This document shows, in pieces, positions 8,229 to 15,368 of a stretch of DNA of 36,292 bases (positions are counted from its first letter, which is position 1; every line of letters starts with the position of its first letter). The DNA comes from Synechococcales cyanobacterium bin59.metabat.ball.084. GTDB lineage: Bacteria > Cyanobacteriota > Cyanobacteriia > Cyanobacteriales > Chamaesiphonaceae. Below the pieces are notes generated by a model. It saw nothing but the letters and a program-made list of their open reading frames with translations. It did no database searches and was not told the origin of the DNA. Both the position numbers and the translations under genes were made by a program. The stretch covers positions 1 to 36,292 of the forward strand of contig JAAFHZ010000035.1 of NCBI GenBank assembly GCA_013297675.1. Reading direction: 5' to 3'.

Positions 8229-8861
8229 TTATTCAGAACAACCTGTTTTAGCAATCCAATGGGGTTCTAAATATGGCAAGTCAGCGGGCAAATCAATATC
8301 AGGCAAGGGCGGTAGCCGCCAGATGGATAGCTGCAATCGATCGATGATCGCTAACGTTTCGGCAAATACGGTTGCCGTGCTCCAAGTAATTCCCTGAAAC
8401 AGCTCCGGCACCAGCCGCTGTAAACCGATTAAATAATACCCTCCGTCGATCGCCGGTCCAATCGCTACCACCTGATTTTGTAATTCAGCAAAACTCTGAG
8501 CCAATAATGCCGTAGTGATCCCTGGGCAGTCGGTGCCAATAATTATGACCGATCGATAGCCTTGTTCAAAAGCCGATCGAAAAGCTGCGCACATACGATC
8601 GCCCAAATCTCCAGCGGGCTGCTCTTGATACCGTAAGTCTGTTCCCAACCAGTCTTGCATTAATTCTTTTGTACCCCCCACATACCAAACTTCTATAGGG
8701 CAGGATACAGCCTTGGCTTGCTGCACCGTATGCTCAGCCATGCGCCGATGGAGCTGTGCAGCCCCTAACTCGCCCAAGGCTGGAATTAGGCGAGTTTTGG
8801 TTTTTCCTGGTTCAGGATAGCGAGTGAAAATAATTAAACAGTTAGCTGTCAGGCTCATCAT
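8229..8861 (-). CDS. TIGR04282 / DUF2064 family glycosyltransferase-like protein
   Basis: This protein of about 210 residues has the nucleotidyl/glycosyl-transferase A fold of DUF2064 proteins, a family that includes enzymes linked to arsenosugar synthesis. Marks are IIFTRYPEPGKTKTRLIP at the N-terminus, AGDLGDRMCAAF, the IIGTDCPGIT motif and GPAIDGGYYLIGL. The longest frame begins at a TTG (8885), but the ATG pair at 8861/8858 directly precedes MSLTANCLIIF and is preferred. It overlaps the end of malQ by about 20 bp on the same strand, so the two are co-transcribed. The substrate is not evident; arsenosugar synthesis is only a family association, although the window also has a COG0701 permease upstream. 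Confidence 0.82.
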   Translation of the reverse strand: MMSLTANCLIIFTRYPEPGKTKTRLIPALGELGAAQLHRRMAEHTVQQAKAVSCPIEVWYVGGTKELMQDWLGTDLRYQEQPAGDLGDRMCAAFRSAFEQGYRSVIIIGTDCPGITTALLAQSFAELQNQVVAIGPAIDGGYYLIGLQRLVPELFQGITWSTATVFAETLAIIDRLQLSIWRLPPLPDIDLPADLPYLEPHWIAKTGCSE

Positions 8862-10368
8862 CAGATGCCAACGCCTGTCTAGCAAAAGTCTCAGTCATGC
8901 TTAATAACTGCTGTTCAATCTCTGGGGTGAGCTGGTCATCGTGATAACGCCACTGCCAATTCCCCTCGATCGTCCCCGGAAAATTCATCCGGGCACTGCC
9001 ATCTAAGCCCAAGATATCTTGCATGGGAATAATGGCCTGATTAGCGATCGAACTAAAAGCAATCCGAATCAGATCCCAATGAATTCCGACACTAGAAATA
9101 CCTCCTAGGTAACGCAGCACCCGATCGCGCTCATAGCTCTCGGTCTGATTAAACCAGCCGACAGTTGTATCGTTATCATGGGTGCCGGTATACACTACAA
9201 AATTTCGATTATAGTTAAAGGGCAAAAAGCCATTGGCATTATCTGAGCCAAACGCAAACTGCAACACCTTCATCCCCGGAAACTCAAACTTATCGCGCAG
9301 TTCTTCTACCTCGGGCGTAATCACCCCCAAATCTTCCGCCAAAATTGGTAACTCTCCAAGCTGCTGCTCTAGCACCTCAAAAAACTCCATCCCCGGTGCG
9401 GTGATCCAGGTACCATCGATCGCTGTCAGTTCGCCCTGAGGCACCGACCAATAAGCCTCAAACCCCCGAAAATGATCAATCCGAATGATATCTACTAACT
9501 TCAGCAAAGCTTTAAATCGCCCAATCCACCAAGCATACTGAGTTTTTTGCAAATGCTCCCAGTTGTACACCGGGTTGCCCCAAAGCTGGCCAGTCTCACT
9601 AAAATAATCTGGGGGCACTCCGGCCATCTGGGCTACTAAGCCAGTTTCGGCCTCAAGCTGGAAGCTCTCGGGGTTTGCCCACACATCGGCACTGTCGTGA
9701 GCCACATAGATCGGAATATCGCCAATAATTTTAATCCCGGCTTCATTGGCATATTCTTTTAGCTCTAGCCATTGACGCTGGAAGGCAAACTGTACAAACT
9801 GAAAGTAGTAGACTCGATCGATCAACAGCTCACTATAGCTGTCGATCGCCGCTGCTTTCCGCAGAGCGATGTCTTTTGGCCATTCATACCAGGGAGTATC
9901 TTGGCAGTGTTCATGGACGGCCATAAACAGGGCGTAATCTGGCAACCAAGCCGCTTCCCGCTCAATAAAAGCATGGAATTCTTGTTCTTGTGTGGCAGTA
10001 CCCTGACTGCGAAAATTCCGACAGGCCGTATCTAAAATCTCAATTTTGGCTTCAATCACCCGATCGAAATCTACTTTATCTAATGGAAAATCTTTGAATT
10101 TCTCTAAATCCGCTGCTTTCACCCACCCTTCAGCCACCAATTTATCGGGGCTAATCAACAAAGGATTTCCGGCTAATGCAGAATAACACAGGTAGGGCGA
10201 ATTTCCGTAACCGGTTGGCCCTAAAGGCAAGGTCTGCCAGTAGCTTTGCTTGGTGCGCTGCAAAAAGTCAATAAATTTATAGGCTCCATCGCCCAAGTCG
10301 CCTACTCCATAAGGACTCGGTAAGGAAGTAGGATGCAGCAATACACCAGCGGAACGGGGGAAGGACAT
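8842..10368 (-). CDS. malQ: 4-alpha-glucanotransferase (amylomaltase, GH77)
   Basis: MalQ transfers alpha-1,4-glucan segments between chains and works in glycogen and maltodextrin turnover. The 508-residue protein begins SFPRSAGVLLHPTSLPSPYG and shows the GH77 motifs in order: LGPTGYGNSPYLCYS, GDIPIYVAHDSADVWANP, DIIRIDHFRGFEAYW with the nucleophile Asp, ILAEDLGVITPEV with the acid/base Glu, and YTGTHDNDTTVGW with the third Asp. The longest frame starts at a TTG (10395), but the ATG at 10368 gives the standard N-terminus MSFPRSAG. It is followed by and overlaps the DUF2064 gene. Length and catalytic residues are intact, so this is a firm call. Confidence 0.96.
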   Translation of the reverse strand: MSFPRSAGVLLHPTSLPSPYGVGDLGDGAYKFIDFLQRTKQSYWQTLPLGPTGYGNSPYLCYSALAGNPLLISPDKLVAEGWVKAADLEKFKDFPLDKVDFDRVIEAKIEILDTACRNFRSQGTATQEQEFHAFIEREAAWLPDYALFMAVHEHCQDTPWYEWPKDIALRKAAAIDSYSELLIDRVYYFQFVQFAFQRQWLELKEYANEAGIKIIGDIPIYVAHDSADVWANPESFQLEAETGLVAQMAGVPPDYFSETGQLWGNPVYNWEHLQKTQYAWWIGRFKALLKLVDIIRIDHFRGFEAYWSVPQGELTAIDGTWITAPGMEFFEVLEQQLGELPILAEDLGVITPEVEELRDKFEFPGMKVLQFAFGSDNANGFLPFNYNRNFVVYTGTHDNDTTVGWFNQTESYERDRVLRYLGGISSVGIHWDLIRIAFSSIANQAIIPMQDILGLDGSARMNFPGTIEGNWQWRYHDDQLTPEIEQQLLSMTETFARQALASDDEPDS

Positions 10369-10677
10369 AGAAAATTCTTGAAGGCAATCCCCCAAATGAT
10401 ATTACGGCAAGGTTTTTCATACAACTTTTAAATTGGAGGCCCAGCAATTCCAAATTCAAACAGGAGCAGGGGGCAGAGGCGTTCATTGTCGGTGACTGGG
10501 GAGCAACAGGGCGGAGACGCGGATGGTGTCTTGGATTGGATAAGCATTTTGGTTGGCCGGTGGGTGAATAAATCCACTATGGCTGGGGAACAATGCAAAT
10601 TTCTTGCACTGTAATTTTTAATTCAGCAAAATGGCGTAGATAGATAAAGCATACTATGAGCTTGTGTGCAATTCAAC
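10369..10677. other. intergenic stretch between malQ and the first PD-(D/E)XK gene
   Basis: About 309 bp lie upstream of malQ and downstream of the minus-strand gene ending at 10678. The promoter of malQ should be here. I see no convincing reading frame, hairpin or repeat. A 69-codon minus-strand frame overlapping the malQ start has no family character. Confidence 0.5.
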
Positions 10678-11280
10678 TCAAAAATTTTCGTCGCTAACCA
10701 TCCAGTTTAAAATGGCAAGCAGGTTATCAACAGGAGATAAGGAATATTCATTTGGATCGAGAAGCACTATATCTTGTTTCATTTGAAAAAAGTGCCATAG
10801 TGATCCACTGGTGACAATACCATATATATTTTTGATTGATTTGCCACGATTTTCGTTGAATTTTTTGGCTGCGACCATTTCGGCGATGCACTGACCCCAA
10901 CCGTCTTTTAGGACTCCTTTTTTGGCTTCTACCAAAGCAATGATAGGAGCCTCAATTATTAGTTCGTTGCCGTTGCGACTAATTAGGAAGTCACAAATTC
11001 CGCTTAGTCCGAGTTCTCGATCGACTGTAAATTCTTCGCCAGAAAAGACACTAACCGAGTTGTTTTTTAAATACCTTAGCTCTAACAAAATGGGGGCGAT
11101 GATGAATTCGGAGCGGGCTTTTTCTGACCCGGTAGTTTGAAAGGGCTTGCTTCTAATTATTGCTTGTTTTAAATATTCGCTGGGTGCGATCGGTTCTAAA
11201 TCAGAAAAGAATGGCTCAGAGCTGATTTGCAATGAGAATTTATCTCTGACTTCTTCTAGGGTAAAGTTACTGTATGGCAT
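10678..11280 (-). CDS. PD-(D/E)XK-type nuclease-fold protein (paralog 1)
   Basis: A 200-residue protein whose spacing of acidic residues fits the restriction-endonuclease fold: Glu58 in KARSEFIIAPILLEL, Asp97 in GICDFLIS, and Glu118-x-Lys120 in IIALVEAKKG, followed by GWGQCIAEMVAAKKFN. The C-terminal IYGIVTSGSLWHFF and LLDPNEYSL complete a pattern I associate with a common cyanobacterial family of unknown function. A close paralog lies at 12016-12624 on the same strand. The ATG at 11280 matches the paralog's start (MPY-NFT). Upstream lies a cluster of short repeats, the first copy only 10 bp from the start codon. Whether it cuts DNA is unknown; no methyltransferase or helicase partner is in the window. 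Confidence 0.7.
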   Translation of the reverse strand: MPYSNFTLEEVRDKFSLQISSEPFFSDLEPIAPSEYLKQAIIRSKPFQTTGSEKARSEFIIAPILLELRYLKNNSVSVFSGEEFTVDRELGLSGICDFLISRNGNELIIEAPIIALVEAKKGVLKDGWGQCIAEMVAAKKFNENRGKSIKNIYGIVTSGSLWHFFQMKQDIVLLDPNEYSLSPVDNLLAILNWMVSDENF

Positions 11281-11290
11281 AATTTTGGTT

Positions 11291-11322
11291 GCTCAATGCT
11301 TTATGGCATTAGTGGTTTAAAA
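11291..11322. repeat. dispersed ~32-bp repeat, copy 1
   Basis: The most diverged copy of a short repeat found four times between the two PD-(D/E)XK genes; it begins GCTCAATGCTTTATGGC and ends AGTGGTTTAAAA. It lies 10 bp upstream of the start codon of paralog 1, so it may form part of that gene's leader. Confidence 0.75.
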
Positions 11323-11338
11323 GTGACAACTATAATAT

Positions 11339-11370
11339 GCTCAACGCTTTACGGCATCAGTGTTTTAAAA
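11339..11370. repeat. dispersed ~32-bp repeat, copy 2
   Basis: Second copy, beginning GCTCAACGCTTTACGGC and ending AGTGTTTTAAAA, 48 bp from copy 1 start to start. Confidence 0.75.
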
Positions 11371-11406
11371 CGCATAAAAATGATACCACATATTAAAAAA
11401 ACAAGT

Positions 11407-11438
11407 GCTCAACGCCTTACGGCATCAGTGGTTTAGAA
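11407..11438. repeat. dispersed ~32-bp repeat, copy 3
   Basis: Third copy, beginning GCTCAACGCCTTACGGC and ending AGTGGTTTAGAA, 68 bp from copy 2 start to start. The core GCCTTACGGC can form a short GCC/GGC stem. Confidence 0.75.
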
Positions 11439-11446
11439 GAGCGGGG

Positions 11447-11539
11447 CTAGACCCCTGACCTAGAGCAGTCTCGTAGACACTTTTGCAAGCACCTGCGATC
11501 GAACCCACAATCAACACCTCTAAACTTCTTTACAGCCAT
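11447..11539 (-). other. 30-residue reading frame with a good ribosome-binding site
   Basis: A minus-strand ATG at 11539, preceded by GAGGAG at suitable distance, opens a 30-residue frame that contains four Cys and many Arg and Lys and ends at TAG (11447). No family is recognised. It may be a small peptide gene or the start of a decayed gene; the surrounding 260 bp show nothing else. A 12-bp direct repeat, TTGCAAGCACCT, occurs at 11483 and 11583, exactly 100 bp apart, and a small hairpin (AACCTTTA/TAAAGGTT) lies just upstream of this frame. Confidence 0.2.
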
Positions 11540-11711
11540 CTTATTATCTCCTCAAACCTTTACGTCTAAAGGTTTTGCAGCCTTGCAAGCACCTCTAGAG
11601 CGATCGCAACCCAGCAAACCATTAGTTCAAAGGCATCTCAGCCCATTTAGCAGCTCGATCAAACCACACAAGCAGAGGTACCTGCAAAAATTCTTACCCT
11701 GATTTTTTCAT

Positions 11712-11751
11712 GCTCAACGCCTTGCGGCATCCCAAGATAATCAGTGGTTTA
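11712..11751. repeat. dispersed ~32-bp repeat, copy 4, with insertion
   Basis: Fourth copy: GCTCAACGCCTTGCGGCATC, then a short interruption (CCAAGATAA-like bases around 11731-11740), then TCAGTGGTTTA. It lies directly at the end of the broken minus-strand frame at 11752-11985. Confidence 0.65.
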
Positions 11752-11985
11752 TCAACTCACTGTTAAAGTAGGCTGTTTAGGAGTCCAAGTCCAAGCTTCA
11801 TCTGGTGGATCTGTCGTTGGTTCCTCGATCGGCGCATACAGCAAACTCGTTGTTTGGCTATTATCCGATCAATCAATTCCCACCGTCAAACGATAAGAAC
11901 CCTTCATCGGCTTACCCTTAGCATCCATCTGCACATACCATTTTGCCAAAGGTGGAGCAGTTAAGATGTCAATTCGATCGAACAT
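11752..11985 (-). pseudogene. short gene interrupted by an in-frame TGA
   Basis: A minus-strand frame of 78 codons starts at ATG 11985 and ends at TGA 11752, with one internal TGA at 11869-11871 (codon 39). Both halves read like protein: LAKWYVQMDAKGKPMKGSY before the stop and NSQTTSLLYAPIEEP then DEAWTWTPKQPTLTVS after it. A single change from TGG (Trp) to TGA would explain the break, because the context GID-stop-SDN suits a Trp. The family is not recognised. It lies between the two PD-(D/E)XK paralogs, on their strand, so it may once have been part of the same cassette. A sequencing error is possible. Confidence 0.55.
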
Positions 11986-12015
11986 TAAAAATAAAACCAA
12001 AATCTACTTGGTGCC

Positions 12016-12624
12016 CTAAATATCGGCTTCAATTCTAACCATCCAGTTTAAGACTGCTAACAGTTGTTCGATCGGCGACAAAGAATATTCATTTGGATCA
12101 AGAAGAACTGAATTTTCGTGCATTTGTAAGAACTGCCACAGAGATCCACTAGTCACAATGCCATATATGTAATCTATTGATGTTCCTTTGGCCTCATTAA
12201 ATTTTCTGGCAGCGAACATTTCGGCTATACACTGACCCCAACCATCTTCTAACACGCCCTTTTTAGCTTCTACTAATGCCAAGATAGGTGCATTAACTTT
12301 AACCTGATCAGGCGATCGAGTAATTAAAAAATCGCAGACTCCATTTAAGCCCAGCTCTCTATCTACATTGAATTCTTTACCAGAGAAGATACTAATTTCA
12401 TCATTCATTAGCCTTTTTAATTCCATCAGAATCGGGGCAATAATAAACTCAGAGCGGGCTTTTTCAGAACCAGCAACTCTGGCAACTGGCAAAGTTCTGG
12501 ATAAAGTCTCTTGTAACCATTCACTAGGAAGCAAGGTCTTTAGTTCAGGGAGAAATGGCTTTGACTTAAATACCAATCCAAATTTATCTTCGACTTCATC
12601 AACGGTAAAGTTATTGTATGGCAT
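12016..12624 (-). CDS. PD-(D/E)XK-type nuclease-fold protein (paralog 2)
   Basis: This 202-residue protein is a clear paralog of the one at 10678-11280. Shared blocks are GSEKARSEFIIAPIL, VDRELGL then CDFLI, ALVEAKKG, DGWGQCIAEM, IYGIVTSGSLW and LLDPNEYSLSP. The acidic residues of the nuclease fold (Glu in SEF, Asp in CDFLI, Glu and Lys in EAKKG) are all kept. The longest frame begins at a GTG (12669), but the ATG at 12624 gives the MPYNNFT start that matches the paralog and follows a GAGG ribosome-binding site. The two proteins differ most in the N-terminal third and in the segment before ALVEAKKG. The function is unknown, and both copies look intact. Confidence 0.72.
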   Translation of the reverse strand: MPYNNFTVDEVEDKFGLVFKSKPFLPELKTLLPSEWLQETLSRTLPVARVAGSEKARSEFIIAPILMELKRLMNDEISIFSGKEFNVDRELGLNGVCDFLITRSPDQVKVNAPILALVEAKKGVLEDGWGQCIAEMFAARKFNEAKGTSIDYIYGIVTSGSLWQFLQMHENSVLLDPNEYSLSPIEQLLAVLNWMVRIEADI

Positions 12625-12755
12625 AATTAGAAACCTCAAATCCAATGGCTTCGGCCAAAATAGCAGCACCTACACTATAGCGTAAAAATGTACTGTATTT
12701 AACAGCCTACTAACATTAGCAGACACAGTTTTAATAACTTCCCCATAATTAATTA

Positions 12756-13901
12756 TTAGCCTAAATGTACCGGCAAAGTGAAGTGAAAGCTATTACCACG
12801 CGGAGATGAATCTACCCAAATTTGGCCAAAATGGGCGCGAATGATACTTTTGCACAGAGGCAAACCCAATCCATAGCCATCCTCCGACTCATCACGCCCC
12901 ATCCGATAGTACCGCTGAAAAATCAAATCGTAATCACTAGCTGGAATTGCTGGGCCATTATCGATCACGCTAATCTGCACCTTTTGACTAGTACGATGCA
13001 ACGCCACAACCTGAATCTTGCCGCCACTGGGAGTATATTTGCTAGCATTGTCCAACAAATTGATTAACACTTGGCGAATCCGATCGATGTCAGCATACAC
13101 AGGGGGCAAATCTTGGGGAATATCAGTCAGAAGCTGCTGCTCCTTCTGGTGGAATGGCTCAATCAATTGTTGAATCACCGTACTCAACAAATCACTAATA
13201 TTAAAACGGAGAGGAATAATTGGAATATCGACAACAGCGCCCTGGGATAAATGCAAAATATCCGAGACCAATCGATCAACAATCATGACCTGTTCTTTGG
13301 CGCGACTCACTAACTTCTGCATCAGCTCGGGCTGTAAATGAGTCGCCCGTAAATCGTTAGGGTCTCTGGCGATCGCCAGGGTATCGAGAGCCAAATTAGC
13401 TGCTGTCAGCGGGTTTCGTAGATCATGAGCCAAAATACTAATAGCCTGTTCTTTAAAGCGTAATTGCTCTTTTAAATCTTGCTGTTGTCGTCGCAGTCGA
13501 AACACCTCATCAGCTAACCGCACCATTTCTTGAATTTGGGTAATATCTGACACATTCTCGGGGATATTTTCAGAGCTAAGATCATCCTGAAGGTTATTTT
13601 CAGCTTCTTCGATCCAAGATGGCAGCCAGTTTTCTAGCTCAGAAATGATGTGATAACCCGAAAAGACTTGTCGTGGAGCTGGTGATAGTTTAATGAGAGT
13701 CGGCGTGGCTACTAGTTTGAAGTGCTCTGCTAAGGCGGGTTCTTGACTAACATCAATAATTTTCAACCCAGACTTCAGAGCATTCTTATCTAGGTAACTC
13801 AGTATTTTATAATATTCGGGTGTACTGCAATACCGATCATCTACAAACAGCAGGAGTTGTAAAGCGGTAGATAGATTAGATGCGTCGGAGAGTACCACCA
13901 T
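12756..13901 (-). CDS. sasA: clock-output histidine kinase SasA
   Basis: SasA reads the state of the KaiABC clock by binding KaiC and phosphorylates the regulator RpaA. The 381-residue protein has the diagnostic thioredoxin-like KaiB domain at about residues 14-97 (LQLLLFVDDRYCSTPEYYKI; LVATPTLIKLSPAPRQVFSG). A linker coiled coil (about 120-155) leads to the H-box ISILAHDLRNPLTAANLALD with His159. The ATPase domain has the N-box LINLLDNASKYTP, ISVIDNGPAIP and the G-box DGYGLGLPLCKSII. The ATG at 13901 fits the family start. No kai genes are in the window. No membrane segment is seen, as expected for a cytoplasmic kinase. Firm call. Confidence 0.96.
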   Translation of the reverse strand: MVVLSDASNLSTALQLLLFVDDRYCSTPEYYKILSYLDKNALKSGLKIIDVSQEPALAEHFKLVATPTLIKLSPAPRQVFSGYHIISELENWLPSWIEEAENNLQDDLSSENIPENVSDITQIQEMVRLADEVFRLRRQQQDLKEQLRFKEQAISILAHDLRNPLTAANLALDTLAIARDPNDLRATHLQPELMQKLVSRAKEQVMIVDRLVSDILHLSQGAVVDIPIIPLRFNISDLLSTVIQQLIEPFHQKEQQLLTDIPQDLPPVYADIDRIRQVLINLLDNASKYTPSGGKIQVVALHRTSQKVQISVIDNGPAIPASDYDLIFQRYYRMGRDESEDGYGLGLPLCKSIIRAHFGQIWVDSSPRGNSFHFTLPVHLG

Positions 13902-14062
13902 TGCAGAACCGGTATTAGCGAGATGCCTTGTAAATCAAAGTTTTCAAATTCAGCAGAAGATCCTACAGAAATCAGCTTTGATTTTGGGGTGAAGTATCAC
14001 AAAGTATAGTATTTAATTAGACCTTCTGAAAAGCCTAACGGTCAGAAACTGCCCCTAAACTG

Positions 14063-14614
14063 TCACACAGTATAATTACTCTCTTCTCCTTGGGCTGCTT
14101 GCCAACTACGCGCATCATAATACAAGTCTGCTAAAGAGATACTATCAACTGCTGCCTGCATCTTAGTTTGTAGCCTTTGCCACAGAGAGATCATCACCCA
14201 ATCGGCAGCTAATGCTGATTCCCCTATTTCTAGCTCTTTAGGAGAGAGATTAGTGTTACCAACCGAATCTACCGAACGAGAGCGTACTGCATCGTTCGCG
14301 GAGCGTTCCCGGAGGGAAATCGCATCAGTAATTGCCGGATTAGCATCTTCGGTGATCGACTCCCCCACTGCCGCCAAAATATCACCCACAAAGATTTGTC
14401 CTGGCTTTTTGGCCAATCGATAGCCGCCTTGTGCCCCCCGCACCGATGCTACCAATCCAGCTTGGCGCATTGCAATTAGTAGCTTTTCTAAATAGGGAGC
14501 AGGTAAAGCCTGCCGTTGGGCGATCGACTGAACCGAAGTAGGGCCGTAACCGGGCTGTAAACTCAAGTCTAGCAGAGCTTTGACGCTGTAACGACCGCGT
14601 GTTGTTAATTTCAC
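14063..14614 (-). CDS. Rrf2 family transcriptional regulator with an in-frame insertion
   Basis: Rrf2 proteins are small winged-helix DNA-binding regulators. The N-terminal domain is classic: MKLTTRGRYSVKALLDL, ALPAPYLEKLLIAMRQAGLV and RGAQGGYRLAKKP. The C-terminal SISLADLYYDARSWQAAQGEE matches the cyanobacterial subgroup I recall as Slr0846-like. There are no Cys residues, so a Cys-ligated Fe-S cluster as in IscR is unlikely. The start codon is GTG at 14614, fixed by the family N-terminus. At 183 residues the protein is about 30 longer than I expect; the extra segment (about residues 92-122) coincides with a palindromic repeat in the DNA at about 14269-14328. The gene faces away from the cyAbrB gene across a 335-bp region with a possible operator. 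Confidence 0.9.
   Translation of the reverse strand: MKLTTRGRYSVKALLDLSLQPGYGPTSVQSIAQRQALPAPYLEKLLIAMRQAGLVASVRGAQGGYRLAKKPGQIFVGDILAAVGESITEDANPAITDAISLRERSANDAVRSRSVDSVGNTNLSPKELEIGESALAADWVMISLWQRLQTKMQAAVDSISLADLYYDARSWQAAQGEESNYTV
14269..14328. repeat. palindromic repeat inserted in frame within the Rrf2 gene
   Basis: On the coding strand this reads GCGATTTCCCTCCGGGA, then ACGCTCCGCGAACG and further GC-rich inverted segments. It resembles the small repeats scattered through many cyanobacterial genomes (from memory, unchecked). It encodes ITDAISLRERSANDAVRSRS and adjoining residues, a polar stretch absent from other Rrf2 proteins as I remember them. It breaks neither the frame nor the flanking domains. 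Confidence 0.6.
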
Positions 14615-14651
14615 AAGTATCTAGTTTGAGGATAAAAAACTCTTAAGATAA

Positions 14652-14674
14652 GATATCCGCTAAGGTCGGTTATC
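14652..14674. promoter_or_regulatory. inverted repeat in the Rrf2/cyAbrB intergenic region
   Basis: GATATCCG and CGGTTATC form a dyad (7 of 8 positions pair) separated by 7 bases, 38 bp upstream of the Rrf2 start. The spacing suits a homodimeric winged-helix regulator, so autoregulation by the Rrf2 protein is plausible. The rest of 14615-14949 is AT-rich with no other gene supported; a 99-codon minus-strand frame there overlaps cyAbrB and is not credible. Confidence 0.35.
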
Positions 14675-14949
14675 ATCTACAAACAGCTTCTATATATTAA
14701 TATCACTTCGATGCAGTTTTTGGGGCAAGGAGTTTAAATTAAGCCAAAAAAATGACCCCAAAAAACTTTTTGCTAAAATCGCAAACAGAAAATTGTGATA
14801 CTTTAGTGTAATATAGTCTCGTTAACTGGCAGTAACGATCTAGAGTTTGAAATTTGTCTGACGGAATCATCTGAGTGCATGTCAGCAGAGTCTTACTAAA
14901 GATGATCGAAATTGCCCACCAAGTAAACCTTACCCTCAACTTGTATTCA

Positions 14950-15360
14950 ATGAATAAAAAGAAAGCTGCCGGTGCTGTAACCGCTATCCCCGTTCTCACT
15001 GGCGAAGAGCTATTACAAAAAGTCCGGGAATTGGGCAATATCAGTACTAAAGAGAAAGCTCGTCAGTGTGGCTATTCTACTGAAACCAAGAAAGGTGTTG
15101 AACGCGCTAATTTGATGAAATTCTACAATGCGCTGATCGATGCTGAAGGTATTCAGTTAGATGGCAAACAGAATCCTAATGGTCGTGGTGGTCGTGCACC
15201 GAGCAACAAAGTTACCGTCCAGTCCAACGGCAATATGTTAATTGGAGCTGCCTACACCAAGCGGATGGGCTTAAAAGAAGGCGATGCTTTTGAAATTACC
15301 CTGGGACGCAAGCATATTCGGTTGCGTCAAGTTGGTGGTGAAGATGAAGACGAAGATTAG
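14950..15360 (+). CDS. cyanobacterial AbrB-like transcriptional regulator (cyAbrB)
   Basis: cyAbrB proteins are abundant DNA-binding regulators found across cyanobacteria that influence carbon and nitrogen metabolism. The 136-residue protein has the family features: LTGEELLQKVRELGNIS, ARQCGYSTETKKGVERANL and FYNALIDAEGIQLD in the N-terminal half; GRGGRAPSNKVTVQSNGNML; and the AbrB-like end YTKRMGLKEGDAFEI followed by LGRKHIRL. It ends in an acidic tail (EDEDED). The frame is open from 14875, but the ATG at 14950 gives the family start MNKKKAAG and is preferred; no strong ribosome-binding site is seen at either. It is divergent from the Rrf2 gene and convergent with the ClC gene 8 bp downstream. 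Confidence 0.92.
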   Translation: MNKKKAAGAVTAIPVLTGEELLQKVRELGNISTKEKARQCGYSTETKKGVERANLMKFYNALIDAEGIQLDGKQNPNGRGGRAPSNKVTVQSNGNMLIGAAYTKRMGLKEGDAFEITLGRKHIRLRQVGGEDEDED

Positions 15361-15368
15361 TCTCTCAA

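Noticed and set aside
10277-10486. 69-codon minus-strand frame upstream of malQ
   Set aside because: It overlaps the well-supported N-terminus of malQ in another frame and shows no recognisable motif.
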